DNA of 19,678 bases from DAOTWP01 sp034435675 (GCA_034435675.1 DAOTWP010000164.1:1-19678), one strand, 5' to 3'. Shown: positions 1 through 7,120, counted from the stretch's first letter. The notes: generated by a model not told the origin, from the letters alone. Numbers and translations: made by a program.

Positions 1-639
1 ACCGACATCGACGATCCGACGGATGCCACGCTCATGAAGCTGCGCGGCGCACAACTGCCCCCATCGGCAATCGTTCATTCCGGCGGTGGGTATCATGCCT
101 ACTGGCTGCTGGATCAGCCAACCAGCGATCTGAACATGGCGCGGCAGGTCTTACAGGGACTTGCCCGCGCTTTTGGTGGAGATGGCTTATCTCCGGCGCA
201 GTCGCTGCGACTGCCGGGAACGGTGAATCACAAGCCCGAACGCGGCGGGGCGCTGTGTCATCTGATCGAAAGCTCAGACCGTCACTACCGCCTGTCTGAC
301 TTCCAGCCATTCGTTCCGCCAGTTCCCCATCTACAGGAGCGGCGGACTGCTGCACGAGCAGCCCATCCACCGAACAGCAAAAACCTCAACGTGCAGTTGA
401 TTCACGCCATCACCACGGTGTTGTACCGCGACTACGCGGCGCGAGGGCAGCGGCGAAGTGACTGGCTGGCGGCACTGTGTCCATGCGGTCATGCGCGTGA
501 CAGTCCTGGCTCACATTTTTACTTCAATCCTGCCATCGGCTGCGGGCGCTGTCATGGACGACATGGCACGCTGCGGCTGACCGATCTGTGTTCTGTTCTG
601 GGCATCGACGCTGCCACTTACGGCGGCGTGTATGTCTAA
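1..639 (+). CDS. RepB/AEP-like DNA primase, C-terminal part (5' end cut by window)
   Basis: The frame is open from base 1, so the gene starts upstream; 212 codons are visible. Two motifs typical of archaeo-eukaryotic-type primases of the RepB/plasmid family are present: a Ser-Gly-Gly-Gly-Tyr-His-x-Tyr-Trp-Leu stretch (about bases 76-108) and a downstream LRLPGTVNHK motif (about bases 208-237). The last third has a Cys-Pro-Cys-Gly-His cluster followed by Cys-Gly-Arg-Cys, which could bind zinc as in primase-associated zinc ribbons. The expected role is primer synthesis for replication of a plasmid or integrative element, consistent with the ssb gene downstream. The missing N-terminus prevents checking the catalytic acidic residues. 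The next gene begins 20 bases after the stop. Confidence 0.72.
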   Translation, partial: TDIDDPTDATLMKLRGAQLPPSAIVHSGGGYHAYWLLDQPTSDLNMARQVLQGLARAFGGDGLSPAQSLRLPGTVNHKPERGGALCHLIESSDRHYRLSDFQPFVPPVPHLQERRTAARAAHPPNSKNLNVQLIHAITTVLYRDYAARGQRRSDWLAALCPCGHARDSPGSHFYFNPAIGCGRCHGRHGTLRLTDLCSVLGIDAATYGGVYV

Positions 640-659
640 AGTGAAAGGATAAAAGCACC

Positions 660-1403
660 ATGTCCGACAAGAAGCAAAGTGCCAAACAGGCTCCACCGCC
701 GACCATCATCACGCTGACGCTGCCCACACCATCGGAGGGTGGTATTCCGCTGGAACGTGCCACCGCGACCTTATTGATTCAGCGCGGCGACCTGGCACAC
801 GTCCGGCAGTTCACTTACGTTGTGATGGAGGATCTGACGACGGCGATCAAGGAAGCATATCTTGTGCTGGCGGCTGTTGAAGCCGAACCCCCCGTCATCC
901 CCGAACCACCGAAAGCCACGCCGAAGGTTGAACCAAAAACAAAGGCGAAAGCGGCGGCGGAGCCAGTCATCGAAGAGGAACCGACCATCGATATCCCGCT
1001 CAAGAAAGGCACGCTGGCGGTCAAGATCAGTCACCTCAAGATCATCGGCGGCGAAACTGATGCGGCGGCTTATCGTCAGGCGGTGTTGATTGCCGGGAAG
1101 CTCATCGACGGCAAGCTGTGGGATGGTGCTTTACCCATCCGCATCGACGATGTATATACCACGATGAAGAAGATGAAGCACCTGTCCGAGCGTGAGATGA
1201 GCCTGTTCACGCTCGAAGATTTCGTGCAGGTCGGCGGCACAACGGATACGCCGGAAGCTGCTGCGGATCTTGATAGTGATGCTGTCGAAGTGGCGGACGA
1301 TGGCATTGAAACCGAACCGCTGCTGATGACGACCACCCCATCCCTCAACGGGAAGACGTTCAGCGCGAACGGGCATCACCCGGACGACGCTGCCGACGAG
1401 TAA
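660..1403 (+). CDS. Uncharacterised 247-aa protein in the position of PRTRC protein E
   Basis: I do not recognise a domain with certainty. The start is supported by a GAAAGGA leader at 642-648. Residues about 1-80 form a compact region, 80-115 are a low-complexity Pro/Lys/Glu/Ala linker, 115-185 form a second folded-looking region (Gly-Thr-Leu-Ala-Val-Lys-Ile), and the tail is acidic and disordered. It lies directly upstream of the PRTRC C gene, where PRTRC protein E is often found in other cassettes. That positional match is the only reason to suggest a link, and sequence similarity is unproven. It is predicted soluble, with no signal peptide or membrane segment. Confidence 0.6.
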   Translation: MSDKKQSAKQAPPPTIITLTLPTPSEGGIPLERATATLLIQRGDLAHVRQFTYVVMEDLTTAIKEAYLVLAAVEAEPPVIPEPPKATPKVEPKTKAKAAAEPVIEEEPTIDIPLKKGTLAVKISHLKIIGGETDAAAYRQAVLIAGKLIDGKLWDGALPIRIDDVYTTMKKMKHLSEREMSLFTLEDFVQVGGTTDTPEAAADLDSDAVEVADDGIETEPLLMTTTPSLNGKTFSANGHHPDDAADE

Positions 1404-1460
1404 CACCCGGTCTATTCAGTTAACCCATTCAATCCCTATACCTGAAAGGAAACATCAATC

Positions 1461-1676
1461 ATGTCTGACCAGAACACTTCTCAACCCCGTATCTTCAAAA
1501 TCGGCGCAACCCGCATTGTCGAAGATGCCTCGCTTGCAGGTCACGATCTCGATGAAGTGAAGGCGATCTTGCAGCGTACCTACCCGGAAATTGCTCACGC
1601 CGCCGTCCGTGAAACCACGCTCGAAGATGGCGCAAAACTCATCGAGTGGCTGGCACAGCCAGGTAGAAAAGGTTAA
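1461..1676 (+). CDS. PRTRC system protein C (prokaryotic ubiquitin-like family)
   Basis: This 71-aa protein contains the family signature: an Arg-Ile-Phe-x-x-Gly-Ala-Thr segment (residues 10-17), then a helix ending in the YPEIAHAAV block (residues 41-49). It corresponds to the PRTRC C / Prok_Ub type of small beta-grasp protein. The protein ends in Gly-Arg-Lys-Gly, so the C-terminus is a free glycine, as expected for a ubiquitin-like protein that an E1-like enzyme could adenylate without processing. ThiF and E2-like genes lie 1-2 kb downstream in the same transcription direction. A strong GAAAGGAAA leader at 1443-1451 supports the start, and the next gene starts 4 bases after the stop. The family assignment is fairly secure; the conjugation role is inferred. 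Confidence 0.85.
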   Translation: MSDQNTSQPRIFKIGATRIVEDASLAGHDLDEVKAILQRTYPEIAHAAVRETTLEDGAKLIEWLAQPGRKG

Positions 1677-1680
1677 GCCC

Positions 1681-1962
1681 ATGTTCGACGCAGGCTTGAC
1701 GGTTGAAAGCCTGCGGGACTGCCTGGCAGGTCTGCCACCTGTCGAACTCAAGGGGATGGCGCTTCTACGGGAGCGCCGTCCTCATGGGCAGTTCTTCCCG
1801 CAGCTTGAGGGCGGACAGCTAGGCATCCCGCGTGAAGCTATCGCCGAAGCGGTGACTGAAATCGTCGGTTATACCGAGCGCTGCCGCCGGGCGGCACAGC
1901 AGTTGGCAAAACTCACACCCATCCCCCTGACCGCCTTCTCGATTTTGGAGTACGGCATCTAA
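1681..1962 (+). CDS. Small hypothetical protein (93 aa) in the PRTRC-like operon
   Basis: The ATG at 1681 lies 4 bases after the PRTRC C stop. The stop shares one base with the next ATG (TAATG), a sign of translational coupling. An upstream in-frame ATG at 1591 exists but would lie inside the PRTRC C gene, so the shorter form is preferred. The protein begins MFDAGLTVESLRDCLAGLPP and has an amphipathic helical second half rich in Arg and Ala. No domain is recognised, and no signal peptide or membrane helix is seen. Its function is unknown beyond membership of the operon. Confidence 0.65.
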   Translation: MFDAGLTVESLRDCLAGLPPVELKGMALLRERRPHGQFFPQLEGGQLGIPREAIAEAVTEIVGYTERCRRAAQQLAKLTPIPLTAFSILEYGI

Positions 1963-2843
1963 TGAACGACTTACTGGACACCTTTGGACTGCTGGCGGTG
2001 GCGATGCTGGATGACCCACTGCTGGCGCTCGCTAACGCCGTATGCTGGCTTGATCCCCTCTGGGAGACGAGCGAGGACGATGTATATGACGAAGGCGATG
2101 GCGTGGGACTGGCGCTGTGCATTACCCGCAGCGCCTTTCCTGACATCTATGCAGGGGCGGTGGAGCGCATTCGCTCTGGCGCAGCCGAAAAAGAACTGGA
2201 CAGCTTCATCTGCGGCGCGATCAGCCAGCGTGGTATTCCACTCGATAATCTCGAATTTCTGGGTTACGGCATTCCGCTGACTGCCTGTGGCATCGAACTG
2301 TCCGACCCTGACCTGTACGCCGCCCGTGCCGATTTGCTGCCGCTGGTGGAATTATTTGGCATTCGCCCTGAACCCGGACACTACAACGTGGAAGTCCCCG
2401 ACTGCGCGTACACCGCCGGGCGGGTGATCGCCGACAGTCTGGTGAAACAGGCGGATGAAGGCTTAAAACAGGTCGGCTGGGCGCTGGCGTGGTTGTTCTC
2501 GTGTTCTGGCAATACCCTGATTGACTTCGACGACGAATCGATGGCTGAAATCCCGCCGCTGTCGTGGGATGAAAACGATCTGGCGTTTCCCATCGAATTA
2601 ATCGAAGAAGCTGACGGCATCATGCGCGATGTGACCACCGGGCTAACGCTGCTCGAAGCTAATCCCAGCTTCTTTGCCGCGCTGGAAACCAATATCCAGC
2701 GCACCTACAAAACGATAGCCAAAATGAAAGGAAAGAACGATGAACCCCGCATCCGATTGGAGTGGCCGCCTCTTATCACAGGCGGTGATGGAGCAGCCGT
2801 CCCTGATCCTGAGTTTTTACTCGTTCGGTGTGATGCTGCATAA
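1962..2843 (+). CDS. Conserved-looking hypothetical protein (293 aa), possible PRTRC F-position gene
   Basis: This acidic, soluble, mostly helical protein has a distinctive central-to-C-terminal segment: a Tyr-rich stretch, then LFSCSGNTLIDFDDESMAEI, a Pro-Pro-Leu-Ser-Trp motif, and a helix reading IEEADGIM. These blocks look conserved rather than random, but I cannot attach a named family. It sits between the ubiquitin-like C gene and the E2-like B gene, where PRTRC F occurs in described cassettes, and the F identity is only positional. It starts by a one-base overlap with the previous stop. Its last 34 codons overlap the start of the next gene by 104 bases, which is unusually long. Confidence 0.6.
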   Translation: MNDLLDTFGLLAVAMLDDPLLALANAVCWLDPLWETSEDDVYDEGDGVGLALCITRSAFPDIYAGAVERIRSGAAEKELDSFICGAISQRGIPLDNLEFLGYGIPLTACGIELSDPDLYAARADLLPLVELFGIRPEPGHYNVEVPDCAYTAGRVIADSLVKQADEGLKQVGWALAWLFSCSGNTLIDFDDESMAEIPPLSWDENDLAFPIELIEEADGIMRDVTTGLTLLEANPSFFAALETNIQRTYKTIAKMKGKNDEPRIRLEWPPLITGGDGAAVPDPEFLLVRCDAA

Positions 2844-3444
2844 GCGCGACGGCGATAGAGTGAGTGAGCATCCGGTCGACCCGGCGCAGGTCGCGCTGGC
2901 GCTGTCAGCGAAAGTGCGTTTCGATACCGGGCTGCTGTCAGACAATACTCTGCTGGTACGACAGGAAGGTGTGAAGAAGATTGTGGTCGAGTACCGCCCG
3001 CCGCAGAAGACAGGGCTGTATCTCGATGGGTCGGAAACGGCGCTGCGTGTGCCGCTGCCCGGACTGCTGTTGATCCGGGTCACGGCGGAAGACAAGAACC
3101 CACAGTACGGTGTGTATGCCGTCAAGAAACGCCCCATCAAACTGGATGAACCGCTGTTTCATGCGCCACTGCCGAATGTCTTCTCAAGCGGCAATATCTG
3201 CTGGGGGACGGTGCAGCGCGTGACGGATACCGCACTCCAAAGCACAACGTTGGCAGAGGATTGGGCGGTCTTACTCGGCTCACGCTTCAACGATCATGGC
3301 GTAGGCGGCAAGAGTAAGTCGCACTCGTCCGACATCCGCCAGATGCTCATCACCCTTGAAAAACGCAAGGCACGCGCCTATCCAAAATCCGATTTACTCC
3401 CGGTCAAGAAGACGCTGGCGCAGGTGTTGGGAGATGAGAAATGA
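2740..3444 (+). CDS. PRTRC system protein B, E2-like (Prok-E2 family D)
   Basis: This 234-aa protein shows the core PRTRC B motif: PLPNVFSSGNICWGTV at residues 143-158. It resembles the E2/UBC active-site segment (Pro-Asn-x...Gly-x-x-Cys), which makes Cys154 the candidate catalytic cysteine. Beta-strand-rich segments precede it (residues 21-34, 71-85, 92-130), as in a UBC fold, and an SRFNDH block follows. The ATG at 2740 is chosen because a GAAAGGAAAG leader sits at 2726-2735; later starts at 2788 or 2833 would reduce the overlap with the previous gene. The stop overlaps the ThiF start by 4 bases (ATGA). The expected role is thioester transfer of a ubiquitin-like protein, inferred from family and context. 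Confidence 0.82.
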   Translation: MNPASDWSGRLLSQAVMEQPSLILSFYSFGVMLHKRDGDRVSEHPVDPAQVALALSAKVRFDTGLLSDNTLLVRQEGVKKIVVEYRPPQKTGLYLDGSETALRVPLPGLLLIRVTAEDKNPQYGVYAVKKRPIKLDEPLFHAPLPNVFSSGNICWGTVQRVTDTALQSTTLAEDWAVLLGSRFNDHGVGGKSKSHSSDIRQMLITLEKRKARAYPKSDLLPVKKTLAQVLGDEK

Positions 3445-4232
3445 CCACCCTGAACATCTTCGACCCCAATACGCACATCCAGACCATCTCCATCGTTGGT
3501 TTAGGCGGAACGGGAGCGCAGATTGCCCGTTCCGTCGCTCGCATGGTGTATGACATGAAAGCGGCACGGCTGCACACGCCGCAGATCGTCCTGATTGACC
3601 CTGATAAGGTGGAGCAGAAAAACGTCGGACGGCAGCTATACGTCGAAGCCGATATCGGACAGCCGAAGGCGCATATTCTGATGCGCCGCTTCAACATGGC
3701 TTTGGGATTGGACATCAGTGCCATTGCCGGTCCCGTGAGTGTCGAAAAGCACTTTGAACGCTGGGGCAATCTCATTGTTGGGGCAGTGGATAACCATCTG
3801 GCGCGGCGTGAACTGGCAAGAGCCAACGGCGCAATCTGGGTCGATGCGGGTAATCACTTCAATGCCGGTCAGGTGGTGATTGGTAATACGGGCGATCCCG
3901 AAACCGCGCTGCGGTATATCGACGGTCAGAACGGTAGATACGCCTATCTGCCCCATGCCGGACTGCTGTTCCCGGCGCTGCTCGAACCCGAACCAGAGGC
4001 AAAGCCACAGCCCGAACCGGAACGATCCTGTGCCGAACTGGTCGCAGCGCGTGAGCAGGATTTACTCATTAACGACTGGATGGCGACTATCACTTCACAA
4101 TATCTCTACAAATTGCTGCATCGCCAGCCCATCTCCTCGTTCGTGTCTTACGTCAGCGCCGACGGGATGAGTGTTCGCAGCGTGCCCATCTGCCGTGATG
4201 AACTCCTGCCATATTTGCAGGTGGAGGTGTAA
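3441..4232 (+). CDS. PRTRC system ThiF family protein (E1-like adenylyltransferase)
   Basis: The 263-aa protein has a Rossmann-type ATP-binding start with GLGGTGA at residues 20-26, the acidic IDPD loop at 52-55, the NVGRQ motif at 61-65 that carries the conserved E1 arginine, Lys76 in GQPKA, and a VDN motif (116-118). A proline/glutamate-rich linker (about 181-195) precedes SCAEL, where Cys197 is a candidate thioester or metal residue; the NDWMA helix after it resembles PRTRC ThiF proteins. The reaction expected for the family is adenylation of the C-terminal glycine of a ubiquitin-like partner, here most likely the small protein encoded at 1461. It is translationally coupled to the E2-like gene by a 4-base overlap. 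Confidence 0.88.
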   Translation: MTTLNIFDPNTHIQTISIVGLGGTGAQIARSVARMVYDMKAARLHTPQIVLIDPDKVEQKNVGRQLYVEADIGQPKAHILMRRFNMALGLDISAIAGPVSVEKHFERWGNLIVGAVDNHLARRELARANGAIWVDAGNHFNAGQVVIGNTGDPETALRYIDGQNGRYAYLPHAGLLFPALLEPEPEAKPQPEPERSCAELVAAREQDLLINDWMATITSQYLYKLLHRQPISSFVSYVSADGMSVRSVPICRDELLPYLQVEV

Positions 4233-4234
4233 CC

Positions 4235-4471
4235 ATGCTCAAAGGTCAGCGTCAGAACTTCCACCGCTCGAAACTGCCCAGACCCGGGACAGTTGGTCGC
4301 GTTGTAGGACTGTCTACCGTCAATCCACGCCGGAAATGTATCGTCGTTGCCTATCCGCTGTGCGATAACGTGTGTCCGTACAGCATCGGTATTCATACCT
4401 GCTGGGTACGGTTTCTGGATAACGGCGACATCCAACGCTTCAGCGGCATCTGGTTTGAGGAACTGCCATGA
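4235..4471 (+). CDS. Small hypothetical protein (78 aa)
   Basis: It begins 2 bases after the ThiF stop; the GGTGGAGGTG stretch at 4219-4229 can serve as a ribosome-binding site. Its stop overlaps the next ATG by 4 bases, so it is part of the same translationally coupled series. It is basic at the N-terminus (Gly-Gln-Arg-Gln-Asn) and has a beta-rich look, with the segments GRVVGLS, KCIVVAYPL and HTCWVRFLDNGDI; there are four cysteines. It resembles a small SH3-like or beta-barrel protein, but no family is recognised. Confidence 0.6.
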   Translation: MLKGQRQNFHRSKLPRPGTVGRVVGLSTVNPRRKCIVVAYPLCDNVCPYSIGIHTCWVRFLDNGDIQRFSGIWFEELP

Positions 4472-4875
4472 CTACACTCACTCATCTCAACTGGCGGCCA
4501 GTTATCTTGCTAAAGATCGTGCGATTGCCGTTTGGTACATTGGGCGGTCTGTCACTCAAGCGCTGTTATCTCGCGCTGGAAGGCCAACGGCTGCTCTACG
4601 CCGATTGGACGCTCGAAGCAGACGAACGTGCCGAAAGTCTTGTTTGCGCCGCAGGGTGGCTGCTGCCCACGCTCCCGGATATACCAACACAATTGAAGGG
4701 GGCAGGCGCGAAGCTCATCCCATCGGGGACATGGGTGCTGCCCTACAGCGACAGCCTGTACGCGATATACAGTGCTGCCAGCATCTCGCTCACGCGCCTG
4801 ACCAAGCGCATCGAAACTCACCCGATTGATCCGCACACGCTCAATACCCTCATCAGCCTCAGTCAGATTCTCTAG
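4468..4875 (+). CDS. Hypothetical protein (135 aa)
   Basis: It is coupled by a 4-base overlap to the small gene upstream. The N-terminus (MTTLTHLNWRPVILLKIVRL) is hydrophobic and basic but lacks a clean signal peptide; a helical, Leu-rich C-terminus follows. No recognised domain or catalytic motif is visible. It is the last gene of the tight series that starts at 1461; a new GAAAGGAAAA leader and a 20-base gap precede the following gene. Confidence 0.55.
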   Translation: MTTLTHLNWRPVILLKIVRLPFGTLGGLSLKRCYLALEGQRLLYADWTLEADERAESLVCAAGWLLPTLPDIPTQLKGAGAKLIPSGTWVLPYSDSLYAIYSAASISLTRLTKRIETHPIDPHTLNTLISLSQIL

Positions 4876-4895
4876 CTTCCCGAAAGGAAAACCTC

Positions 4896-5510
4896 ATGAC
4901 GCATAATCCGAATACCCCTATGCAGCGGTATCATGACCGCTTTGACAATGCTCGTTACACCGCGATTGCCGAATTTGTTGCCTCAAATCTGAACGCGAAC
5001 CGGGATGAGGAACGGGTGGTCGATCTATTGGTCGCTGTCCAGAATGCCGCATTCGAGCTATGTGGTCACTCGCTGCACATGGGCGCATGGCACACGCTCG
5101 CTGTCCGCTGTGGGCAGTACTACCTTTCGTCTCACACCATTGATGCTATCCGCGACTTCCTGCGCTTGTTCGCGCCGGATGATGTGCGGATTGATGATTT
5201 TGAGTCCACCGCCAAAGCCATGCTGCGGGCGTACAGCGGGCTGGACGATCTCAAGACCGCGACGGCACACGCGAACGGCGTTCACTCGTGGCGTGGACGC
5301 ATGGCATATGACCTGTTGGCTGCTGTGGAGTACCTGACTCGCGCCGCAATCCTGCTCCTGACCCATGAGGACGATGGGTACATTCGGGAGAAGCTGCACA
5401 AAGGCTTGAACCGGATTACGGGTGGACTGTATGAAGGTGTCCGTCACAGCAGCGAGCCATCGTGTTACAGCTTCAAGTCCATCTACTTCCCCGACGAGCA
5501 CGACCGCTGA
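4896..5510 (+). CDS. Hypothetical protein (204 aa), helical
   Basis: A GAAAGGAAAA leader at 4882-4891 supports the ATG at 4896. The protein is predicted to be almost entirely helical and soluble, with segments such as VDLLVAVQNAAFELCGHSLH and DLLAAVEYLTRAAILLL; the second is hydrophobic but flanked by charged residues and is more likely a buried helix than a membrane anchor. I recognise no family. It ends the PRTRC-like block and is followed by a long non-coding stretch. It could be an accessory protein of the element, with no stronger statement possible. Confidence 0.6.
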   Translation: MTHNPNTPMQRYHDRFDNARYTAIAEFVASNLNANRDEERVVDLLVAVQNAAFELCGHSLHMGAWHTLAVRCGQYYLSSHTIDAIRDFLRLFAPDDVRIDDFESTAKAMLRAYSGLDDLKTATAHANGVHSWRGRMAYDLLAAVEYLTRAAILLLTHEDDGYIREKLHKGLNRITGGLYEGVRHSSEPSCYSFKSIYFPDEHDR

Positions 5511-6077
5511 TTGCACTTTCCCTTGATGTTTCCAGTCTAGAAATGCTCGCCCCTCGCTGTCTGATCCATGTTATCGCGCAAGGCAGATGAATGGCGACAT
5601 CTACAGGCTTCTACTGTGTTTTGCCCGTCCAAGCGTGCGCTGCTGATTCGCCTGGTCATTGCACTTCCCCTGAGCACTGCACGCCTCGCCCTCTGTTCCT
5701 ATACAGTCTGACTCCAGACTGCTCTCTTCGATGCGTCGCGCTGACCTGTCGAGACGCGACTGTTCTTGTCTGACGCTGAGGATGGCTGCCTCACACGTTA
5801 TCTGCTATCTGGCACACCATCGCTTCCTCCACTGCGTGCTTCGTCCATCCGACCGGGAACGTGCCGATTTGTCTCTGACCAGTCTAGCAGGTGCGGCAGC
5901 CTTCAAAATCCTATGGATTTCGCTTCACCCGTTTTTGTCTGGCTTGTGCCGTTCCACTCAACAAAAACGGGTAGCGCCTTTCAGGTGAAGTCCGCCTTAT
6001 GCACCTGCTGGGCTTTGGTCAGAAATCGGCACAGGGTCGATGGATAACATAAGCGCGTTAGCGCGGAGGAACTTACA
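5511..6077 (+). other. Pyrimidine-rich non-coding region with hairpins upstream of ssb
   Basis: No credible gene is seen in these 567 bases. The + strand is unusually rich in C and T over much of its length. Local structure includes a perfect 7-bp hairpin at 5704-5721 (cagtctg/cagactg, 4-base loop), a 6-bp stem at 5735-5740/5755-5760 (gtcgcg/cgcgac) and a 12-bp inverted repeat at 5927-5972, listed separately. Just before ssb there is a small gcgc/gcgc stem near 6052-6063 and a GGAGGAA ribosome-binding site at 6065-6071. Location between replication genes and ssb makes an origin, transfer origin or ssb control region possible, but nothing proves it. Confidence 0.45.
5927..5972. repeat. Perfect 12-bp inverted repeat, 22-base spacer
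   Basis: acccgtttttgt at 5927-5938 pairs exactly with acaaaaacgggt at 5961-5972. It lies about 105 bases before ssb. Each arm carries a run of five T or A, so it could be a terminator for upstream transcription, an operator for a dimeric protein, or a secondary-structure element of an origin. There is no U-tract beyond the stem, which argues mildly against a simple terminator. Confidence 0.7.
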
Positions 6078-6443
6078 ATGGGTACCAGTATCAACATGCA
6101 GATTACCGGCTTTGTGGGCAGCGATCCGCAGGTGCGTCAGGTGGGTGAACAGAGTGTCGCGTCGTTCTCGGTGGCAGTCAGCCGTAAGAACCGCAGCGGC
6201 GAGAAGCAGACCCTCTGGGTGCGTGTCAACTGTTGGAATCGCCTCGCGGATGTGGCGCAGCAGTACGTGAAGAAGGGCAGCCTGATTCAGGCAACCAGCG
6301 AGTGGATGCGCCTGAGCGCGTGGACGGATCAGAGCGGCACACCGCAGCCGAGCCTCGACATCGATGCCAACCGCCTCGTCCTGCTGGATCGCACGGAAAA
6401 TGGCGACAACGGTCACAGCGAAGACGCGGATATTCCGTTCTAG
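6078..6443 (+). CDS. ssb: Single-stranded DNA-binding protein
   Basis: The 121-aa protein has the OB-fold of bacterial SSB: residues 6-15 (NMQITGFVGS), the strand with SVASFSVAVSR, a tryptophan-bearing TLWVRVNCWN block, and the VKKGSLIQA strand. It ends with the acidic tip DADIPF, the protein-interaction peptide that recruits replication and repair enzymes. The linker between fold and tip is very short, so the protein is smaller than a typical chromosomal SSB (about 150-180 aa), as is common on plasmids and phages. The ribosome-binding site GGAGGAA ends 6 bases before ATG. A hairpin terminator follows the stop, so it appears to be a single-gene unit. Confidence 0.95.
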   Translation: MGTSINMQITGFVGSDPQVRQVGEQSVASFSVAVSRKNRSGEKQTLWVRVNCWNRLADVAQQYVKKGSLIQATSEWMRLSAWTDQSGTPQPSLDIDANRLVLLDRTENGDNGHSEDADIPF

Positions 6444-6460
6444 GCAGCATTCTCAACGTC

Positions 6461-6496
6461 AAGAGGGTGATGTGCATCAGCGCATCGCCCTCTTTT
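6461..6496 (+). terminator. Rho-independent terminator after ssb
   Basis: aagagggtgatg (6461-6472) pairs with catcgccctctt (6483-6494), with one G-T pair, a 10-base loop and a short T run at the 3' end (6492-6496). It begins 17 bases after the ssb stop. Confidence 0.8.
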
Positions 6497-6510
6497 CATG
6501 TTCACAACGA

Positions 6511-6539
6511 TACTTGCCAACGGTCTCACGGGCTATAAT
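6511..6539 (+). promoter_or_regulatory. Promoter-like sequence for the UPF0158 gene
   Basis: A consensus -10 box TATAAT is at 6534-6539. The best spaced -35 candidate is TACTTG at 6511-6516 (17-base spacer), a weak match. The sequence lies between the ssb terminator and the gene at 6599. Confidence 0.5.
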
Positions 6540-6598
6540 GGAATTTGTGGCAGTTTGGTTGAGAATACTTCATACCGATAATATGCAATGATCACGTA

Positions 6599-7072
6599 AT
6601 GCGAAAACTGACAGTTGACAGTACTTTGTTCCAAGAAGCTTTCGAGATGGACGATCTTGATGCAGATGCATTTCTGGATTCTGAAACGGGGGATGTTATT
6701 ATCATCTATCACGACGAATGGCTCGCAATCGAAGATGCGGACTATTCTGAAACAGCAGGAGAAACTCTGAACACGACGCTTGCAGAACGGGTATACAATG
6801 AGCGCGATACGCGCTATTTATCAATTGAGAAGCAAGATTCGCGCGAGGGCTATCGAGATATGCAAGTCTTCATCGCTGACCTCGACGACGATCATGTGCG
6901 CGAAGTGTTGGAGACGGCGATACAAGGGAGTGGGGCATTTCGACGCTTCAAAGATGTGCTGTATCGTCATCCAGAAGTGCAGAAGGCATGGTTTGCATTC
7001 CGGGATGAACGTATCGCCATGCGGATGAAGCAATGGTTTGAATACCATGACATCGAGGTGACCTTTGTGTAG
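6599..7072 (+). CDS. UPF0158 family protein
   Basis: The 157-aa acidic protein matches the UPF0158 pattern: an N-terminal LDSETGDVIII block (residues 26-36), a central segment reading Tyr-Arg-Asp-Met-x-x-Phe-Ile, the diagnostic GSGAFRRFKDVL motif (about 111-122), and a C-terminal FRDERIAMRMKQWFE helix. The family has no established biochemical function. The gene has its own promoter-like sequence but no clear Shine-Dalgarno. Its base composition is more AT-rich than the genes on either side, so it may be a separate acquisition. It sits between the ssb terminator and a structured non-coding region, independent of the PRTRC and cas operons. Confidence 0.85.
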   Translation: MRKLTVDSTLFQEAFEMDDLDADAFLDSETGDVIIIYHDEWLAIEDADYSETAGETLNTTLAERVYNERDTRYLSIEKQDSREGYRDMQVFIADLDDDHVREVLETAIQGSGAFRRFKDVLYRHPEVQKAWFAFRDERIAMRMKQWFEYHDIEVTFV

Positions 7073-7120
7073 TGGCGAGGCACTCCCCGTTTTACGAAGG
7101 TTCTCGTATGCGAATGTTGT

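Noticed and set aside
4347..4829. 160-codon + strand open frame overlapping the 78- and 135-aa genes
   Set aside because: The composition is Arg/Ala-rich and out of frame with two genes joined by an ATGA overlap; no ribosome-binding site.
4896..5510. JAB-type peptidase (PRTRC A) as part of the ubiquitin-like set
   Set aside because: No His-x-His with downstream Ser and Asp of the JAMM motif is found in this protein or the other unknown genes of the block.
32..5516. Long minus-strand open frames in the PRTRC block
   Set aside because: They are shadows of the + strand genes, with low-complexity translations, no ribosome-binding sites and no recognised motifs.
5591..6047. Small + strand open frames in the gap before ssb (60-93 codons)
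   Set aside because: They are Cys/Ser/Arg-rich translations of pyrimidine-rich DNA, without ribosome-binding sites, and overlap each other in several frames.
6538..6591. 17-codon open frame before the UPF0158 gene as a leader peptide
   Set aside because: It starts within the -10 box, so it would not be in the transcript from that promoter; no ribosome-binding site.
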